The position numbers and the translations under genes are program-made. Below the pieces are notes generated by a model that worked only from the letters and a program-made list of their open reading frames with translations, did no database searches and was not told where the DNA came from. Shown here in pieces: positions 41,037-51,617 of a stretch of DNA of 64,000 nucleotides. The DNA is from Scandinavium goeteborgense (GTDB lineage: Bacteria > Pseudomonadota > Gammaproteobacteria > Enterobacterales > Enterobacteriaceae), in the NCBI RefSeq assembly GCF_003935895.2, contig NZ_CP054058.1:558001-622000 (forward strand), in the 5' to 3' direction. The first letter of the stretch is position 1, and every line of letters begins with the position of its first letter.

Positions 41037-42341
41037 TTAGTCGAGTGGCAGCGTGATGCTGACCTGCAGGCCGCCTTGCGTGCGATTTTGCAGGCTCAGT
41101 TGGCCACCTAACTGCGTAACCAGTTGTGCGGCAATCGCCAGCCCCAGGCCGGTGCCACCTGTAGTGCGGTTGCGTGAGTTTTCAATCCGATAAAACGGTT
41201 GCAGCACCCCTTCGAGTTCTGTTTCGGGAATGCCTTCTCCGTTATCGCAGACGGTAATTTGTACCCATTGCGCAGTGGGATGCATCAGCTTGACCTCTGC
41301 GTTGCCGCCATATTTAAGCGCATTGTCGATGAGATTGGTCATCACCCGGCGCAGCGCCTGGGGACGGGTGGAGAGGGTCAATGACGCGACCTCGCGGGTG
41401 AATGCCACCGCCTGATCCACATCGGAATAGTCACAGGTGAGGCTATCGAGGAAGGCCGGAAGCGCAATGCGCTGGCGCGGCTCTTCCAGCCTATCGGATG
41501 AACGCGCGTAGGCGATACCCTCGCGCACCAGTTGCGTCATGCTGTTGAGATCCTGCATCAGCTTTTCACCTAATATCTCGTCGTCGGCCATTTCGATACG
41601 CAGTTTCATGCGCGTTATCGGCGTTTGCAGATCATGAGAAATGGCCGCGAGAATGTGCGCTCGCTCTTTCAGGTGGCTCTGGACTCGGTTCTGCATCGCG
41701 TTAAAGGCGCGTGCGGCCTGCTGCACCTCTTTCGGCCCCTGTTCCGGTAAATCTCGCACCTCACCTGAGGCGGGTTGCATGTTATCTACCGCATGGGTGA
41801 AGCGGGTGAAAGGGCGAATCACCATGCGTACTGCCAGCCAGGCACAAAGCAGTACCAGCGTGAGCTGAATCAGCATCACCACTGGCAGCCAACGGGCGAC
41901 AGGGGGCATATGCGGAATAAGATCAAGCGTTAACGGCGCGCCATCGTGCAAAGTCATGTGCGCCTGAATGTGTGAAATCGGGCCAGAAACGGCGGTGAAA
42001 CGCAGCGGGTATTGCCCCGCTAACGTCTCTGTTAGCGACCGAATCGCATCCTGAGAACGTCTGTCCGTGGGGGCTTCGCCCGGCTCCCCGTTGCCGAGCA
42101 GATAATGATAATTGCCACGCGCCAGCCTCGGCAGCCAGGCCGCGCGTTCTTCCGCAGGCAGACGATCAAGGATAGCCACGCTGGTGGCAACGTCATATTC
42201 CAGATTGCCGAGCATCAAGTTACGCACACTGCTCGTTCTCTCAAGCATCACCAGCGACAGGCTCAGAGCGTTCGCGAGCAGGAGTCCCGCGAGCACGACC
42301 AGGCTCAGCCGCGCGAGCAATGACCGCGGCCACAGCGTCAT
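41037..42341 (-). CDS. EnvZ-type membrane sensor histidine kinase
   Basis: A 434-residue inner-membrane histidine kinase. Membrane segments at about 10-31 and 152-172 enclose a periplasmic sensor of about 120 residues. HAMP follows, then the H-box ISHDLQTPITRMKLR with phospho-acceptor H236, N-box NLIDNALKYGG, and the ATP-lid boxes DNGEGIP and GGTGLGLAI. All catalytic boxes are intact. It overlaps the response-regulator gene by 4 bp (ATGA). The pair is not one of the standard E. coli systems I recognise; the stimulus is unknown. It lies in the accessory block between fadH and lsrK. Confidence 0.88.
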   Translation of the reverse strand: MTLWPRSLLARLSLVVLAGLLLANALSLSLVMLERTSSVRNLMLGNLEYDVATSVAILDRLPAEERAAWLPRLARGNYHYLLGNGEPGEAPTDRRSQDAIRSLTETLAGQYPLRFTAVSGPISHIQAHMTLHDGAPLTLDLIPHMPPVARWLPVVMLIQLTLVLLCAWLAVRMVIRPFTRFTHAVDNMQPASGEVRDLPEQGPKEVQQAARAFNAMQNRVQSHLKERAHILAAISHDLQTPITRMKLRIEMADDEILGEKLMQDLNSMTQLVREGIAYARSSDRLEEPRQRIALPAFLDSLTCDYSDVDQAVAFTREVASLTLSTRPQALRRVMTNLIDNALKYGGNAEVKLMHPTAQWVQITVCDNGEGIPETELEGVLQPFYRIENSRNRTTGGTGLGLAIAAQLVTQLGGQLSLQNRTQGGLQVSITLPLD

Positions 42342-43078
42342 TCGCGGCGCTCTTTGATCGTGACCGGCATCGACAAAACATAACCTTCGCTACGAACCGT
42401 TTTGATGTACGCCGGAGTACGTGCGTCGTCATTCAGACGCTGACGTACGCGGCTGATAAGCAAATCGATAGAGCGTTCAAACAGTTCCGCGTCCCGCCCC
42501 TGCGTCAGATTCAAGAGCTGATCCCGGGTCAGCACCCGCTGGGGATGATCGAGAAACACCCGCAGAAGCCGGTATTCCGCGCCGCTCAGGGCAACCAGCG
42601 TGCCGTCGTTGTCCAGCAACTGACGGGTTGAGGTATCCAGTACCCAGTCGCCAAATGCTAATAAACGCCCGGCTTCACTCACCTGTAAATTGGGGGGCAA
42701 AGTGCGAAAACGGCGCAGGATTGCTTTAATCCGCGCCAGCAGTTCACGCGCCACAAAGGGTTTGACGACATAATCATCGGCGCCCATTTCCAGACCGATA
42801 ATTCGGTCTGTGTCGTCGCTGCGAGCGGTCAGCATCAGAATCGGCAAGTCCTTGTATTCGCCGCTGCGAAGCTGACGGCACAGGGTCAGGCCGTCGTCTC
42901 CGGGCATCATCACATCTAACACCGCCAGGTCGATATGCTGCTTATCCAGGATGGCGCGCATCTCTTTGCCATTCGCCGCCCCGGTGGCGCGATAGCCGGA
43001 TTTGATCAGGTAGTCGACAACCAGTTCGCGAATATCGCGGTCATCGTCGACCACCAGAATCGTGTCAATATGATCCAC
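42338..43078 (-). CDS. OmpR/PhoB-family response regulator
   Basis: A 246-residue response regulator with an N-terminal receiver domain (acidic pocket DDD 11-13, phospho-acceptor D55 in LAVLDVMMPGDDG, Lys in YVVKPF) and a C-terminal winged helix (GAEYRLLRVFLDHPQRVLTRDQLL, then SRVRQRLNDD). I assign a GTG start at 43078 because AGGAG lies 6 nt upstream and the receiver begins at once. The upstream ATG at 43168 has no such site and runs into the hydrolase gene. It is followed by the kinase (4-bp overlap) and preceded, 49 bp away, by an exported hydrolase on the same strand. Confidence 0.88.
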   Translation of the reverse strand: MDHIDTILVVDDDRDIRELVVDYLIKSGYRATGAANGKEMRAILDKQHIDLAVLDVMMPGDDGLTLCRQLRSGEYKDLPILMLTARSDDTDRIIGLEMGADDYVVKPFVARELLARIKAILRRFRTLPPNLQVSEAGRLLAFGDWVLDTSTRQLLDNDGTLVALSGAEYRLLRVFLDHPQRVLTRDQLLNLTQGRDAELFERSIDLLISRVRQRLNDDARTPAYIKTVRSEGYVLSMPVTIKERRE

Positions 43079-43127
43079 CCGCAGCTCCTGACAATGAAAT
43101 GACGTCTGGGAAAAAGCATAGCTGCTT

Positions 43128-44117
43128 TTAACGTGCCAGCGCATCGGCATCCACCACCGCTTTGGCAAATTCCTGCGGGGCTTCCTGCGGTGGGTTATGA
43201 CCGATGTGGCCGGTAAACGTCAGGTGCTGATATTTTCCGGTAAATTTAGAGGCATAGGCTTTCGGGTCAGGATGCGGAGCGCCATTTTCATCGCCTTCGA
43301 TGGTAATGGTCGGGACGCTGATGGCGGGCAGTGCGGCCAGTTTTTGCTCATAGACATGATATTTCGCTTCGCCTTTTTCCAGCCCCTGACGCCAGCGGTA
43401 ATTGCTGAGCGTGACGGCGACATGGTCCGGGTTTTCCAGCGATTTAGCGCTGACATCAAAGGTGGCATCGCTGAATTTCCAGCCCGGTGAGGCCTGCTGC
43501 CAGATGAGTTTCGCGAAGTCGTGAGTGTTCTGTGCATAGCCAGCCGCGCCGCGTGGCGTTGCAAAGTAGAACTGATACCACCACTGCTGTTCCGCTTTCG
43601 GCGGCAGCGGTTTTTCGCCAATCTGCTGGCTACTGATCAGATAGCCACTAACGGACACCAGGGCTTTGACCCGTTCAGGCCACAGCGCGGCAACAATATC
43701 TGCGGTACGTGCGCCCCAGTCGTAGCCTGCCAGTACGGCCTGTTTGATGTTCAGCTTATCCATCAGGTCGACCACATCTTTCGCCAGCGCAGACGGTTGC
43801 CCGTTACGTGGCGTATCTGCCGAGATAAAGCGGGTGGTGCCAAAACCGCGCAGATCCGGGACGATCACCCGATAACCCTGGCGAGCCAGTTCGGGGGCGA
43901 CATCGGCAAAGCTGTGGGCATCGTATGGCCAGCCATGCAGCAGAATAACCGGCTGACCGTTTTTAGGGCCGATATCGACATACCCGACGTTCAGTACACC
44001 CGCCGCAATATGTTGTTGATGATTGAAGTCGAAAGTGGTCGCCTCGGCCTGGCAGGCGGCGACAGTGCTGAGTGACAGTGCAGCAACCAGTGAGGACAGG
44101 GTCAGTTTGTTGAACAT
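43128..44117 (-). CDS. Exported alpha/beta hydrolase, epoxide-hydrolase-like
   Basis: A 329-residue alpha/beta hydrolase with an N-terminal signal (MFNKLTLSSLVAALSLSTVA). The oxyanion motif HGWP is at 61-64. The nucleophile elbow is GYDWGA with Asp133 instead of Ser, typical of epoxide hydrolases and haloalkane dehalogenases. The catalytic His is in GHIGHNPPQ (304 or 307). The signal ends VAACQAEA, so it may be a lipoprotein (Cys22) or be cut after AEA. I use ATG 44117 with GGAG 8 nt upstream; the open frame continues for 155 codons upstream, but that part overlaps lsrK and looks non-coding. It lies 49 bp before the response regulator on the same strand, so a hydrolase-regulator-kinase operon is likely. 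The substrate is unknown. Confidence 0.85.
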   Translation of the reverse strand: MFNKLTLSSLVAALSLSTVAACQAEATTFDFNHQQHIAAGVLNVGYVDIGPKNGQPVILLHGWPYDAHSFADVAPELARQGYRVIVPDLRGFGTTRFISADTPRNGQPSALAKDVVDLMDKLNIKQAVLAGYDWGARTADIVAALWPERVKALVSVSGYLISSQQIGEKPLPPKAEQQWWYQFYFATPRGAAGYAQNTHDFAKLIWQQASPGWKFSDATFDVSAKSLENPDHVAVTLSNYRWRQGLEKGEAKYHVYEQKLAALPAISVPTITIEGDENGAPHPDPKAYASKFTGKYQHLTFTGHIGHNPPQEAPQEFAKAVVDADALAR

Positions 44118-44272
44118 GATAATAGCTCCATAAGGTATTTGAGTTGACGGAGCTATTTCATCATCAGGATGTATAGGGCTTGTGTTCAAAATCGCGAATT
44201 TTGCATGCGCGTGTATCCCACCAACGGAGAGATACATTGCGATACAAAGTGGCCGACTATTTTGTTCGCCCT

Positions 44273-45853
44273 TCAGAGGGGCGCGCGTTTCCCAAGCCCC
44301 GGCGCTTGCCACATCGACGTGGTTAATCCGCTGTCGACCAGGCCCAGTTGGTCGGCGTACACCGCCTGCCATTTTTCTTTCATGCCGTCGTACAACTCGC
44401 GATGGGCGCGGTTCGGGGTAAAGACCCGGCTCCAGCTCACCAGTTTTTCCCCTGTGCTCGCCATATCGGAGTACAACCCCGCGCCGGTTCCGGCGGCAAT
44501 CGCGCAGCCCAGCGCGGTGGCTTCTTTGACCTCGGGCACACGCACCGGCAGCCCGGTGACGTCGCTTAAAATCTGGCTCCACAACGCGCCTTTTGAACCA
44601 CCGCCTGCGAATACCAGGCTGTCAAAAGTGACCCCGGAAAATTGCGAAATCTGCGCGAGATTGCAAGCCGAGACGATCGCCGCATTCTCTTCTAACGCCC
44701 TGAACAGCGTGGCCTTATTGCATTTTTCCGGGTCGATGGAGAGGTTAATAAACGACGGCGCGGCGTGATACCACTGCTTGAAATGCATCGCGTCGGAGAA
44801 AATCGGCATCACGCCGTGGGAGCCCGCCGGCACGCGGCTCGCCATCTCTTCCAGCAGGGCATAGGTGTCGGTCCCGAGCCGTTCAGCGATCAGCTTTTCT
44901 TCGGCACAAAACGCGTCACGGAACCAGCGCATTGTTAGCCCGGTGAAGAAGCTAATCGACTCGGCCTGCACCATGCCGGGAATGACGTGCGGATTAACGC
45001 GAATGTTCATCTCCGGGTCGGTGCGCACCTCCGGCAGATTGACCACCTGCTGCCAGAAGGTGCCGCCGAGTACCGCGGTTTGGCCGGGGCACACCACGCC
45101 TAATCCTAAACAACCCAGCTGTACGTCGCCGCCGCCCATCACCACCGGCGTGCCGACGCGCAGGCCGCACTGCTGCGCCGCCTGTTTAGTGACGGCCCCC
45201 AGCACGCTGCCGGTTTCTTTCACCGGCGAGAGAATGTCGGCCCGCAGCCCGGCCATGTCCAGCAGCGCCGGGCGCCAGTCGCGGCTGAATAAATCAAGCA
45301 TCCCGGTGGTACCCGCGTTAGACGGATCGACTGCCAACTCGCCGGAAAGCTTTGCTGCTAGCCAGTCGCTGATCATGGTAATGGTGGCAGCGTTACGATA
45401 AATATCCGGGCGATGATGGGCGAGCCACAACAGGCGCGGCATCGCGGAAAGCGCCAGCGTCTGACCGGAGACGTCATACACTTCGGATTCAAAACGGTAA
45501 TCGTGGATTTCTTTCAGCTCAGAGACTTCGCGGCTGGCGCGCGCGTCGACGTTGGCGCAGGCCCAAATGGCGTCGCCGTTGCGGTCGTACAGCACGATCC
45601 CTTCGCGCATGGAACAGCAGGCGACAGACTGAATATCGGCGGCGCTCAGATGGGCGTTTTCCAGTGCCTGACGGATGCACTGACAGGCGAGCTGCCAGTT
45701 GGTGTTGAGGTCAAATTCCATCGAGCCGGGGACGTTTTCCACGCTCAGGTGTTTCCATTCCGCCTGTCCGACGGCAATCTGCCGGCCTGCCAGGTCGAAA
45801 ATCACCGCCCGAATGCTGCCGGTGCCTGCGTCCAACGCTAAAAGGTAACTCAT
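44273..45853 (-). CDS. lsrK: Autoinducer-2 kinase
   Basis: LsrK phosphorylates imported AI-2 (DPD) in the cytoplasm; phospho-AI-2 then binds LsrR. The protein is 526 residues, an FGGY-family sugar kinase. The N-terminal ATPase motif [16 protein letters not shown], the substrate region [12 protein letters not shown] and the C-terminal [18 protein letters not shown] are intact. GAGG lies 8 nt before the ATG. It follows lsrR by 37 bp, the E. coli lsrRK order, and both diverge from lsrACDBFG. Confidence 0.96.
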   Translation of the reverse strand: MSYLLALDAGTGSIRAVIFDLAGRQIAVGQAEWKHLSVENVPGSMEFDLNTNWQLACQCIRQALENAHLSAADIQSVACCSMREGIVLYDRNGDAIWACANVDARASREVSELKEIHDYRFESEVYDVSGQTLALSAMPRLLWLAHHRPDIYRNAATITMISDWLAAKLSGELAVDPSNAGTTGMLDLFSRDWRPALLDMAGLRADILSPVKETGSVLGAVTKQAAQQCGLRVGTPVVMGGGDVQLGCLGLGVVCPGQTAVLGGTFWQQVVNLPEVRTDPEMNIRVNPHVIPGMVQAESISFFTGLTMRWFRDAFCAEEKLIAERLGTDTYALLEEMASRVPAGSHGVMPIFSDAMHFKQWYHAAPSFINLSIDPEKCNKATLFRALEENAAIVSACNLAQISQFSGVTFDSLVFAGGGSKGALWSQILSDVTGLPVRVPEVKEATALGCAIAAGTGAGLYSDMASTGEKLVSWSRVFTPNRAHRELYDGMKEKWQAVYADQLGLVDSGLTTSMWQAPGLGKRAPL

Positions 45854-45890
45854 GACGTGCGCCTCGCTGTTATCGCGCGGCGCGCGGCGG

Positions 45891-46862
45891 TTATCCCGCC
45901 AGCGACAGCACCGCGCGTGCTGTTGTCTCTTCCGTTACCAGGCCGTTAATCCGCTTGCCGATGAGGGCCGCGTAAATGGCCTGCGCTTTTTCTTCTCCCC
46001 CGGCGACACCGACGATGGTCGGCAACTGCGCCAGTTCATCAAGGGTCACGCCAAGCAATTCACGGTGGATTTCCAGCCCTTCCACCTGTTCGCCATCCGC
46101 TTGCAGGAAATAGCCCAGAATGTCGCCGACCGCGCCTTTGCGCGCGTACATCAGCTGTTCGCCCTCGCTGATATAGCCGGAGCGCAGGATCGTCGCATCG
46201 CGTCGCTGATCGATAGCGCCGATCCCAACCACGGCGGCATCGGCGGCACTCGCCGCGAGGATCACATCGCGCACACTGGATTCACGGCGCAGGATCTCCG
46301 CCACTTCCGGCGAGGAAACGCGTAACGGTGCCGGGATCATGCTTACGCTGCATGCCGCATCCAGCTGGCCGATGCCGGTCATATACGGCCCTACGCCGCC
46401 GGACAGCGTCACCAGCCGGATTTGCTGCGAGCCGATAAACCCACTGAGATGCTGAATGCAGCTCATGGTCGCCTCACCAAACCCCACCGCCAGCAGCTGG
46501 CCAGGCTCGAGCACGCCCATCAGCGACTGCGCGGCGCCAATCCCTAGCCGCACGTTCATCGGCGAGGTATTTAGCGCGGGCAGAACCCGGGCCATTTTCA
46601 GGTTAAAGCGCTTTTGAAGCTCAGTTTCCAGCGCCAGACAGCCTTCGTAGCGGGAGTTGATCTGCACGCGGATAACCCCGGACTGGCGGCCTTTTTCGAG
46701 CAACCGTGAAATCTTGAGTCGCGGCAGCCCAAGCCGCTCGCCAATATCGTTCTGGGTCAGGCCGTCGTGGTAATAGCACCAGGCCACTCGTGCCACCAGC
46801 TCTTCTTCCGCCAGCGCCAGACCTGCGTAACGGCTCTCTTCCGTAATGCGTTTTTCGCTCAT
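45891..46862 (-). CDS. lsrR: Repressor of the lsr operon
   Basis: LsrR is a SorC/DeoR-type repressor of lsr genes released by phospho-AI-2. The protein is 323 residues. The N-terminal helix-turn-helix is about 20-60 ([26 protein letters not shown]) and the sugar-binding SorC domain has [11 protein letters not shown] and [11 protein letters not shown]. It matches enterobacterial LsrR along its length. Divergent from lsrA across about 215 bp that contain TTGAAC/TGTTC repeats likely to be its operators. Confidence 0.96.
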   Translation of the reverse strand: MSEKRITEESRYAGLALAEEELVARVAWCYYHDGLTQNDIGERLGLPRLKISRLLEKGRQSGVIRVQINSRYEGCLALETELQKRFNLKMARVLPALNTSPMNVRLGIGAAQSLMGVLEPGQLLAVGFGEATMSCIQHLSGFIGSQQIRLVTLSGGVGPYMTGIGQLDAACSVSMIPAPLRVSSPEVAEILRRESSVRDVILAASAADAAVVGIGAIDQRRDATILRSGYISEGEQLMYARKGAVGDILGYFLQADGEQVEGLEIHRELLGVTLDELAQLPTIVGVAGGEEKAQAIYAALIGKRINGLVTEETTARAVLSLAG

Positions 46863-46865
46863 AAA

Positions 46866-46898
46866 TTGAACTCTTATAAAAATCTAGATCATATGTTC
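46866..46898. promoter_or_regulatory. Candidate LsrR operator, lsrR side
   Basis: Inverted half-sites TTGAAC (46866-46871) and TGTTC (46894-46898) directly upstream of lsrR. The same half-sites recur near lsrA. Confidence 0.5.
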
Positions 46899-47031
46899 GC
46901 AGTTGCGCGGACTGAAAATGTGAAGCCACTGGCAAAACCGATCATTCTTTACTTACAGCCCGTGCTAAGCGATCGAAAGGCTAAAACTGTGATCCTTGCA
47001 CGGTTGTAAATATAGTTCACGGTCTACGCTT

Positions 47032-47066
47032 TTGAACATTATTAATTCTAAAAATCATTTGTTCAA
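47032..47066. promoter_or_regulatory. Candidate LsrR operator, lsrA side
   Basis: TTGAACA (47032-47038) and TGTTCAA (47060-47066) form a perfect 7-bp inverted pair 21 bp apart, ending 13 bp before the lsrA start. Confidence 0.55.
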
Positions 47067-47079
47067 CCGAGGCGTGATG

Positions 47080-48567
47080 ATGAAGCCACTGATTGAAGCT
47101 CGCAATATACGCAAGCAATTTTCTGGCGTTGCTGTGCTAAAGGGCATTGATTTCACGCTCTTTTCCGGCCAGGTGCACGCGCTGATGGGCGGCAACGGGG
47201 CGGGAAAATCGACGCTGATGAAGATAGTTGCCGGGGTGGAAACGCCGGACGACGGTGAACTTCGGATAAACGGCAAACCTTTTGCGCGGCTGAAACCGGG
47301 CCAGGCGCATCAACTTGGCATTTACCTGGTGCCGCAAGAGCCGATGCTGTTTCCCAACTTAACGGTGCAGGAAAACATCCTTTTTCGCCTGCCGCGCAAA
47401 CCGGATACCGAAGCCCGGCTGACGGAAAAATTGCAGCAGCTGAACTGCCAGATAAACCTCCAGGCCGCGGCCAGTACTCTGGAGGTGGCGGATCAACAAA
47501 TGGTGGAGATCTTACGTGGGCTGATGCGTGATGCGCAGATCCTGATCCTCGATGAACCCACTGCGTCATTAACGCCCGGTGAAACAGAACGGCTATTCCG
47601 CCAGGTGCGATCTTTGCAGGCGCTCGACGTGGGCATCGTCTTTATCTCCCACAAATTGCCCGAGATCCGCGCGCTGGCCAGCCATGTTTCGGTGATGCGC
47701 GACGGCGCAATCGTGCTGAGTGGCGACACCGCGGATCACACCGACGGCGAGCTGATCGCCGCGATGACGCCCGCCTGTCGTGATAACGCCCTGAGTGATA
47801 CGCAAAAGCTGTGGCTGGCGCTGCCGGGTAATCGCCGTACGCAGCCGCAGGATTTCCCGGTGTTGCGCGTCGAGGATCTGACAGGCGAAGGGTTTATCGA
47901 TCTGAGTCTTGAGATCCGCGCCGGGGAGATTTTAGGTCTTGCGGGCCTGGTGGGATCAGGGCGCACTGAATTTGCCGAAACGCTGTACGGCCTGCGCCCA
48001 GTCAGGGCCGGGCGTGTGTGGCTGGAAAATCGTGAAAACAGCAAGGACAGTACCCGCGCGCGGCTGGCGAGCGGCCTGGTATATCTGCCGGAAGACCGGC
48101 AGGTGTCCGGGCTTTTTCTTGATGCGCCGGTGCGCTGGAACACGGTGATGTTTAACCAGCCGTCGCTGTGGCAGGAAGGCAAACGCGAGGCGGCGGTGGT
48201 GGAGCGCTACCACCGGGCGCTGGGGATCAAACTCAATCACGCGGATCAAACGGTGCGTACGCTCTCCGGCGGCAATCAGCAAAAGGTCCTTCTGGCGCGC
48301 TGTCTGGAGGCGAATCCGCTGCTGCTGATCGTCGATGAACCGACGCGTGGCGTGGACGTTTCCGCCCGGGCAGATATCTACCAACTGCTGAAAAGCGTGG
48401 CAGCGCAGAACGTCGCGGTGCTGATGATCTCCAGCGATCTGGATGAATTTCCGGGCCTTGCCGACAGGGTGCTGGTAATGCATCAGGGGCGAATGAGCGG
48501 GGAACTGAACAAACAGGCGGTCAGCGTCGATCGGATGATGACCTTAGCGTTCGGAGGGCAGGTATGA
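47080..48567 (+). CDS. lsrA: AI-2 ABC transporter ATP-binding protein
   Basis: LsrA is the cytoplasmic ATPase of the AI-2 importer, with two fused nucleotide-binding domains of the monosaccharide type. Domain 1 has Walker [10 protein letters not shown] and Walker [11 protein letters not shown]. Domain 2 has the divergent P-loop GLVGSGRTE usual in this class, the signature LSGGNQQK and Walker [11 protein letters not shown]. Length is 495 residues. GAGG lies 7 nt before ATG 47080; an ATG one codon earlier is possible. It overlaps lsrC by 4 bp (ATGA). First gene of lsrACDBFG. Confidence 0.95.
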   Translation: MKPLIEARNIRKQFSGVAVLKGIDFTLFSGQVHALMGGNGAGKSTLMKIVAGVETPDDGELRINGKPFARLKPGQAHQLGIYLVPQEPMLFPNLTVQENILFRLPRKPDTEARLTEKLQQLNCQINLQAAASTLEVADQQMVEILRGLMRDAQILILDEPTASLTPGETERLFRQVRSLQALDVGIVFISHKLPEIRALASHVSVMRDGAIVLSGDTADHTDGELIAAMTPACRDNALSDTQKLWLALPGNRRTQPQDFPVLRVEDLTGEGFIDLSLEIRAGEILGLAGLVGSGRTEFAETLYGLRPVRAGRVWLENRENSKDSTRARLASGLVYLPEDRQVSGLFLDAPVRWNTVMFNQPSLWQEGKREAAVVERYHRALGIKLNHADQTVRTLSGGNQQKVLLARCLEANPLLLIVDEPTRGVDVSARADIYQLLKSVAAQNVAVLMISSDLDEFPGLADRVLVMHQGRMSGELNKQAVSVDRMMTLAFGGQV

Positions 48568-49598
48568 AAACGTTGCTGAAGAACCGCGAGCTGAGCGCGT
48601 TCCTCGCCATTCTGGCACTGTTCGCGGTGCTGATTGCGCTGAATCCGTCGTACTTTAGCCTACAGACTCTGGCGATGATCTTTTCCAGTGCGCAGATCCT
48701 TTGCTTGCTGGCGATCGGCGCGGCACTGGTGATGCTCACGCGTAACATTGACGTCTCCGTGGGGTCGACCGTCGGGCTGAGCGCGATTGCGGTCGGCGTG
48801 GCGCTCAACAGCGGCTACGGTTTGCCGGTCGCCATTGTGTTCGCACTGGCGATTGGCGCGCTGGCCGGGGCGTTCAACGGCTTACTGGTGGTCGGGTTGC
48901 GTATTCCGGCGATTGTCGCGACGCTCGGCACGCTCGGGTTATATCGCGGCATTATGCTGCTCTGGACCGGCGGGAAGTGGATTGAAGGACTGCCTGACAG
49001 CTTGAAATCCCTTTCTGAACCGGCATTCGTTGGCGTGTCGCCGCTCGGCTGGCTGGTGCTGGTGGTGCTACTCGCGGGCGCATGGCTGCTGGCGCGGACG
49101 ACTTTCGGGCGTGATTTTTACGCGGTGGGCGATAACCTGGCCGCCGCTCGCCAGCTCGGCGTGGGCGTCAACCGCACCCGGATGCTGGCTTTCACCTTCA
49201 ACGGAATGCTCGCCGCCTGCGGCGGGATTATTTTTGCCGCGCAGATTGGCTTCGTTCCGAACCAGACTGGCAGCGGGCTGGAGATGAAAGCCATCGCCGC
49301 CTGCGTGCTCGGCGGCGTGTCGCTGCTGGGCGGTACTGGCACGCTGCTGGGCGCATTTCTTGGCGCCTTCTTCCTGACCCAAATCGATACCGTGCTGGTG
49401 CTGTTCAAGCTTCCGGCGTGGTGGAATGACTTCATCGCCGGACTGGTGCTGTTGGGCGTGCTGGTGCTCGACGGGCGTTTGCGTCAGGCGCTGACCCGTC
49501 ACCAGCGCGCGCTCAAATACAGCCGTTTCCAGCCGGGCAATAAAGGGGGAAAGAACATCGCCTCCTTTCCGAAACGTAAAAACAAAGAGGTGGCGTAA
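48564..49598 (+). CDS. lsrC: AI-2 ABC transporter permease LsrC
   Basis: One of two inner-membrane permeases of the AI-2 importer. The protein is 344 residues with eight to ten hydrophobic segments and the branched-chain/ribose-type permease motif ([38 protein letters not shown]). The C-terminal tail is basic. Its start overlaps lsrA and its stop abuts lsrD with no gap, so translation is coupled along the operon. Confidence 0.95.
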   Translation: MKTLLKNRELSAFLAILALFAVLIALNPSYFSLQTLAMIFSSAQILCLLAIGAALVMLTRNIDVSVGSTVGLSAIAVGVALNSGYGLPVAIVFALAIGALAGAFNGLLVVGLRIPAIVATLGTLGLYRGIMLLWTGGKWIEGLPDSLKSLSEPAFVGVSPLGWLVLVVLLAGAWLLARTTFGRDFYAVGDNLAAARQLGVGVNRTRMLAFTFNGMLAACGGIIFAAQIGFVPNQTGSGLEMKAIAACVLGGVSLLGGTGTLLGAFLGAFFLTQIDTVLVLFKLPAWWNDFIAGLVLLGVLVLDGRLRQALTRHQRALKYSRFQPGNKGGKNIASFPKRKNKEVA

Positions 49599-50591
49599 AT
49601 GAAGCTTAACTGGGAAAGCGCGCTGCTGATTTTACTGGTGCTGGAGATTGGCCTGTTCGGAACGCTGAACCCGCGGATGCTCGACGTGAATATGCTGCTG
49701 TTCAGCACCAGCGATTTTATCTGCATCGGCATCGTGGCGCTGCCGCTGACGCTGGTGATCATCAGCGGCGGGATTGATATTTCGCTCGGCTCGACCATTG
49801 GTCTGTGCGCTATCGCGCTTGGCGTGATGATGCAGGCGGGCTGGCCGATGAGCGTCGCCATTCCGCTGACGTTGCTGCTCGGTGTGCTGTGCGGCCTGGT
49901 GAACGCGGCGCTGATTCATTACACCGGCATTAGCCCATTGGTGATTACGCTCGGCACCTTGTATCTCTACGGCGGTGCGGCGCTGCTGCTTTCCGGCATG
50001 GCGGGTGCGACGGGCTACGAAGGTATCGGTGGCTTCCCGGATAGCTTTACTGCCTTCGCTAACCTGACGCTGTTCGGCCTGCCCGTTCCGCTGGTGCTGT
50101 TTATCGTCATCACCTTTTTCTTCTGGCTGCTCGCCCATCGCGGGCGCTTTGGGCGTCATCTCTTTTTACTCGGGCAGAACCCGCGCGCGGCGCGCTATGC
50201 GGCGCTCTCCGTCAACGGTATGCCGTACGTGTTGTACGGTCTGGTCGGGTTGGCGTCGGCCATTGCAGCGCTGGTGCTGGTTTCTTATTTCGGTTCGGCC
50301 CGTTCGGATTTGGGTCGCGATTTACTGATGCCCGCGCTGACCGCGGCGGTGCTCGGCGGGGCCAACATATATGGCGGCTCCGGCTCGGTTATCGGTACGG
50401 CCCTGGCGGCGCTGCTGGTGGGGTATCTGCAACAAGGTTTACAGATGGTCGGTATTCCCAACCAGGTGTCGAGTGCGCTTTCGGGGGCGCTGCTGGTGGT
50501 GGTGGTCATGGGACGTTCGCTGAGTCTGCATCGTGAAGCGGTACGCATGGTGTGGCGTCGGCTTAGTTCACGCAAATCAATCGGAGCATGA
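49599..50591 (+). CDS. lsrD: AI-2 ABC transporter permease LsrD
   Basis: Second permease of the AI-2 importer, 330 residues. It has the paired motif [19 protein letters not shown] and the [20 protein letters not shown] block, paralogous to LsrC. It begins immediately after the lsrC stop (TAAATG) and ends 1 bp before lsrB. Forms the membrane channel with LsrC, energised by LsrA and loaded by LsrB. Confidence 0.95.
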   Translation: MKLNWESALLILLVLEIGLFGTLNPRMLDVNMLLFSTSDFICIGIVALPLTLVIISGGIDISLGSTIGLCAIALGVMMQAGWPMSVAIPLTLLLGVLCGLVNAALIHYTGISPLVITLGTLYLYGGAALLLSGMAGATGYEGIGGFPDSFTAFANLTLFGLPVPLVLFIVITFFFWLLAHRGRFGRHLFLLGQNPRAARYAALSVNGMPYVLYGLVGLASAIAALVLVSYFGSARSDLGRDLLMPALTAAVLGGANIYGGSGSVIGTALAALLVGYLQQGLQMVGIPNQVSSALSGALLVVVVMGRSLSLHREAVRMVWRRLSSRKSIGA

Positions 50592-50592
50592 G

Positions 50593-51606
50593 ATGAAAGC
50601 AAAACGGTGTGTGCAGGTGAGCGCCCTGGCGCTGGCAATGAGCGTGGCTGTCGTACAGGCGGCGGACAGAATTGCGTTTATCCCGAAACTGGTGGGCGTC
50701 GGTTTCTTCACCAGCGGCGGCAACGGCGCGAAAGAGGCGGGCAAACAGCTCGGCGTGGATGTCACCTACGATGGCCCAACGGAGCCAAGTGTCTCCGGCC
50801 AGGTACAGCTTATCAATAACTTCGTTAATCAGGGCTACAACGCGATTATCGTTTCCGCCGTCTCGCCGGACGGTTTATGCCCGGCGCTGAAACGTGCGAT
50901 GCAGCGCGGCGTCAAAGTGCTGACCTGGGATTCCGACACCAAGCCGGAATGCCGCAGCATATACATCAACCAGGGCACGCCGGAACAGCTCGGCGGCCTG
51001 CTGGTGGATATGGCTGGAAAGCAAGTCACCAAACCGAATGCCAAAGTGGCGTTCTTTTATTCCAGCCCAACCGTCACCGATCAGAACCAGTGGGTGAAAG
51101 AGGCCAAGGCTAAAATCGCCAAAGACCATCCGCAATGGCAAGTGGTCACGACCCAGTTTGGCTATAACGATGCCACCAAATCGCTGCAAACAGCCGAAGG
51201 CATTCTGAAGGCGTATCCGGATCTCGATGCGATCATCGCCCCGGACGCCAATGCGCTTCCGGCTGCGGCCCAGGCGGCGGAAAACCTCAAGCGTCAGGGC
51301 GTGGCGATTGTCGGCTTCAGCACGCCGAACGTGATGCGTCCGTACGTCGAGCGCGGCACGGTGAAAGCCTTTGGTCTGTGGGATGTGGTCGAGCAGGGCA
51401 GTATTGCGGTTAACGTCGCCAATCACCTGCTGAAAAAAGGCGATTTGAACGTGGGCGACAGCGTGGCGGTGAAAGGCATCGGCGACCTGAAAGTCGAGCC
51501 GAACAGCGTGCAAGGTTATCAGTATGAAGCCAAGGGCAACGGCATTGTGCTGCTGCCGGAGCGCGTGGTGTTCACCAAAGAGAACATTGGCAAATGCGAT
51601 TTCTGA
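50593..51606 (+). CDS. lsrB: AI-2 periplasmic binding protein
   Basis: LsrB captures AI-2 (R-THMF form) in the periplasm. The 337-residue precursor starts [23 protein letters not shown], a signal peptide, followed by [20 protein letters not shown], which is the canonical LsrB start. The ligand-site blocks [26 protein letters not shown] and [12 protein letters not shown] are present. Placed between lsrD (1 bp) and lsrF (11 bp). Confidence 0.96.
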   Translation: MKAKRCVQVSALALAMSVAVVQAADRIAFIPKLVGVGFFTSGGNGAKEAGKQLGVDVTYDGPTEPSVSGQVQLINNFVNQGYNAIIVSAVSPDGLCPALKRAMQRGVKVLTWDSDTKPECRSIYINQGTPEQLGGLLVDMAGKQVTKPNAKVAFFYSSPTVTDQNQWVKEAKAKIAKDHPQWQVVTTQFGYNDATKSLQTAEGILKAYPDLDAIIAPDANALPAAAQAAENLKRQGVAIVGFSTPNVMRPYVERGTVKAFGLWDVVEQGSIAVNVANHLLKKGDLNVGDSVAVKGIGDLKVEPNSVQGYQYEAKGNGIVLLPERVVFTKENIGKCDF

Positions 51607-51617
51607 GGGAGGGGAAA

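Noticed and set aside
41037-43078. The two-component pair considered as OmpR-EnvZ or RstAB
   Set aside because: Sequence blocks differ from those proteins and the genomic neighbours do not match either, so I left it unnamed.
44118-44582. A 155-codon upstream extension of the hydrolase frame
   Set aside because: It overlaps the 3' end of lsrK, is Arg-rich with no domain character, and the ATG at 44117 has a good ribosome site followed by a normal signal peptide.
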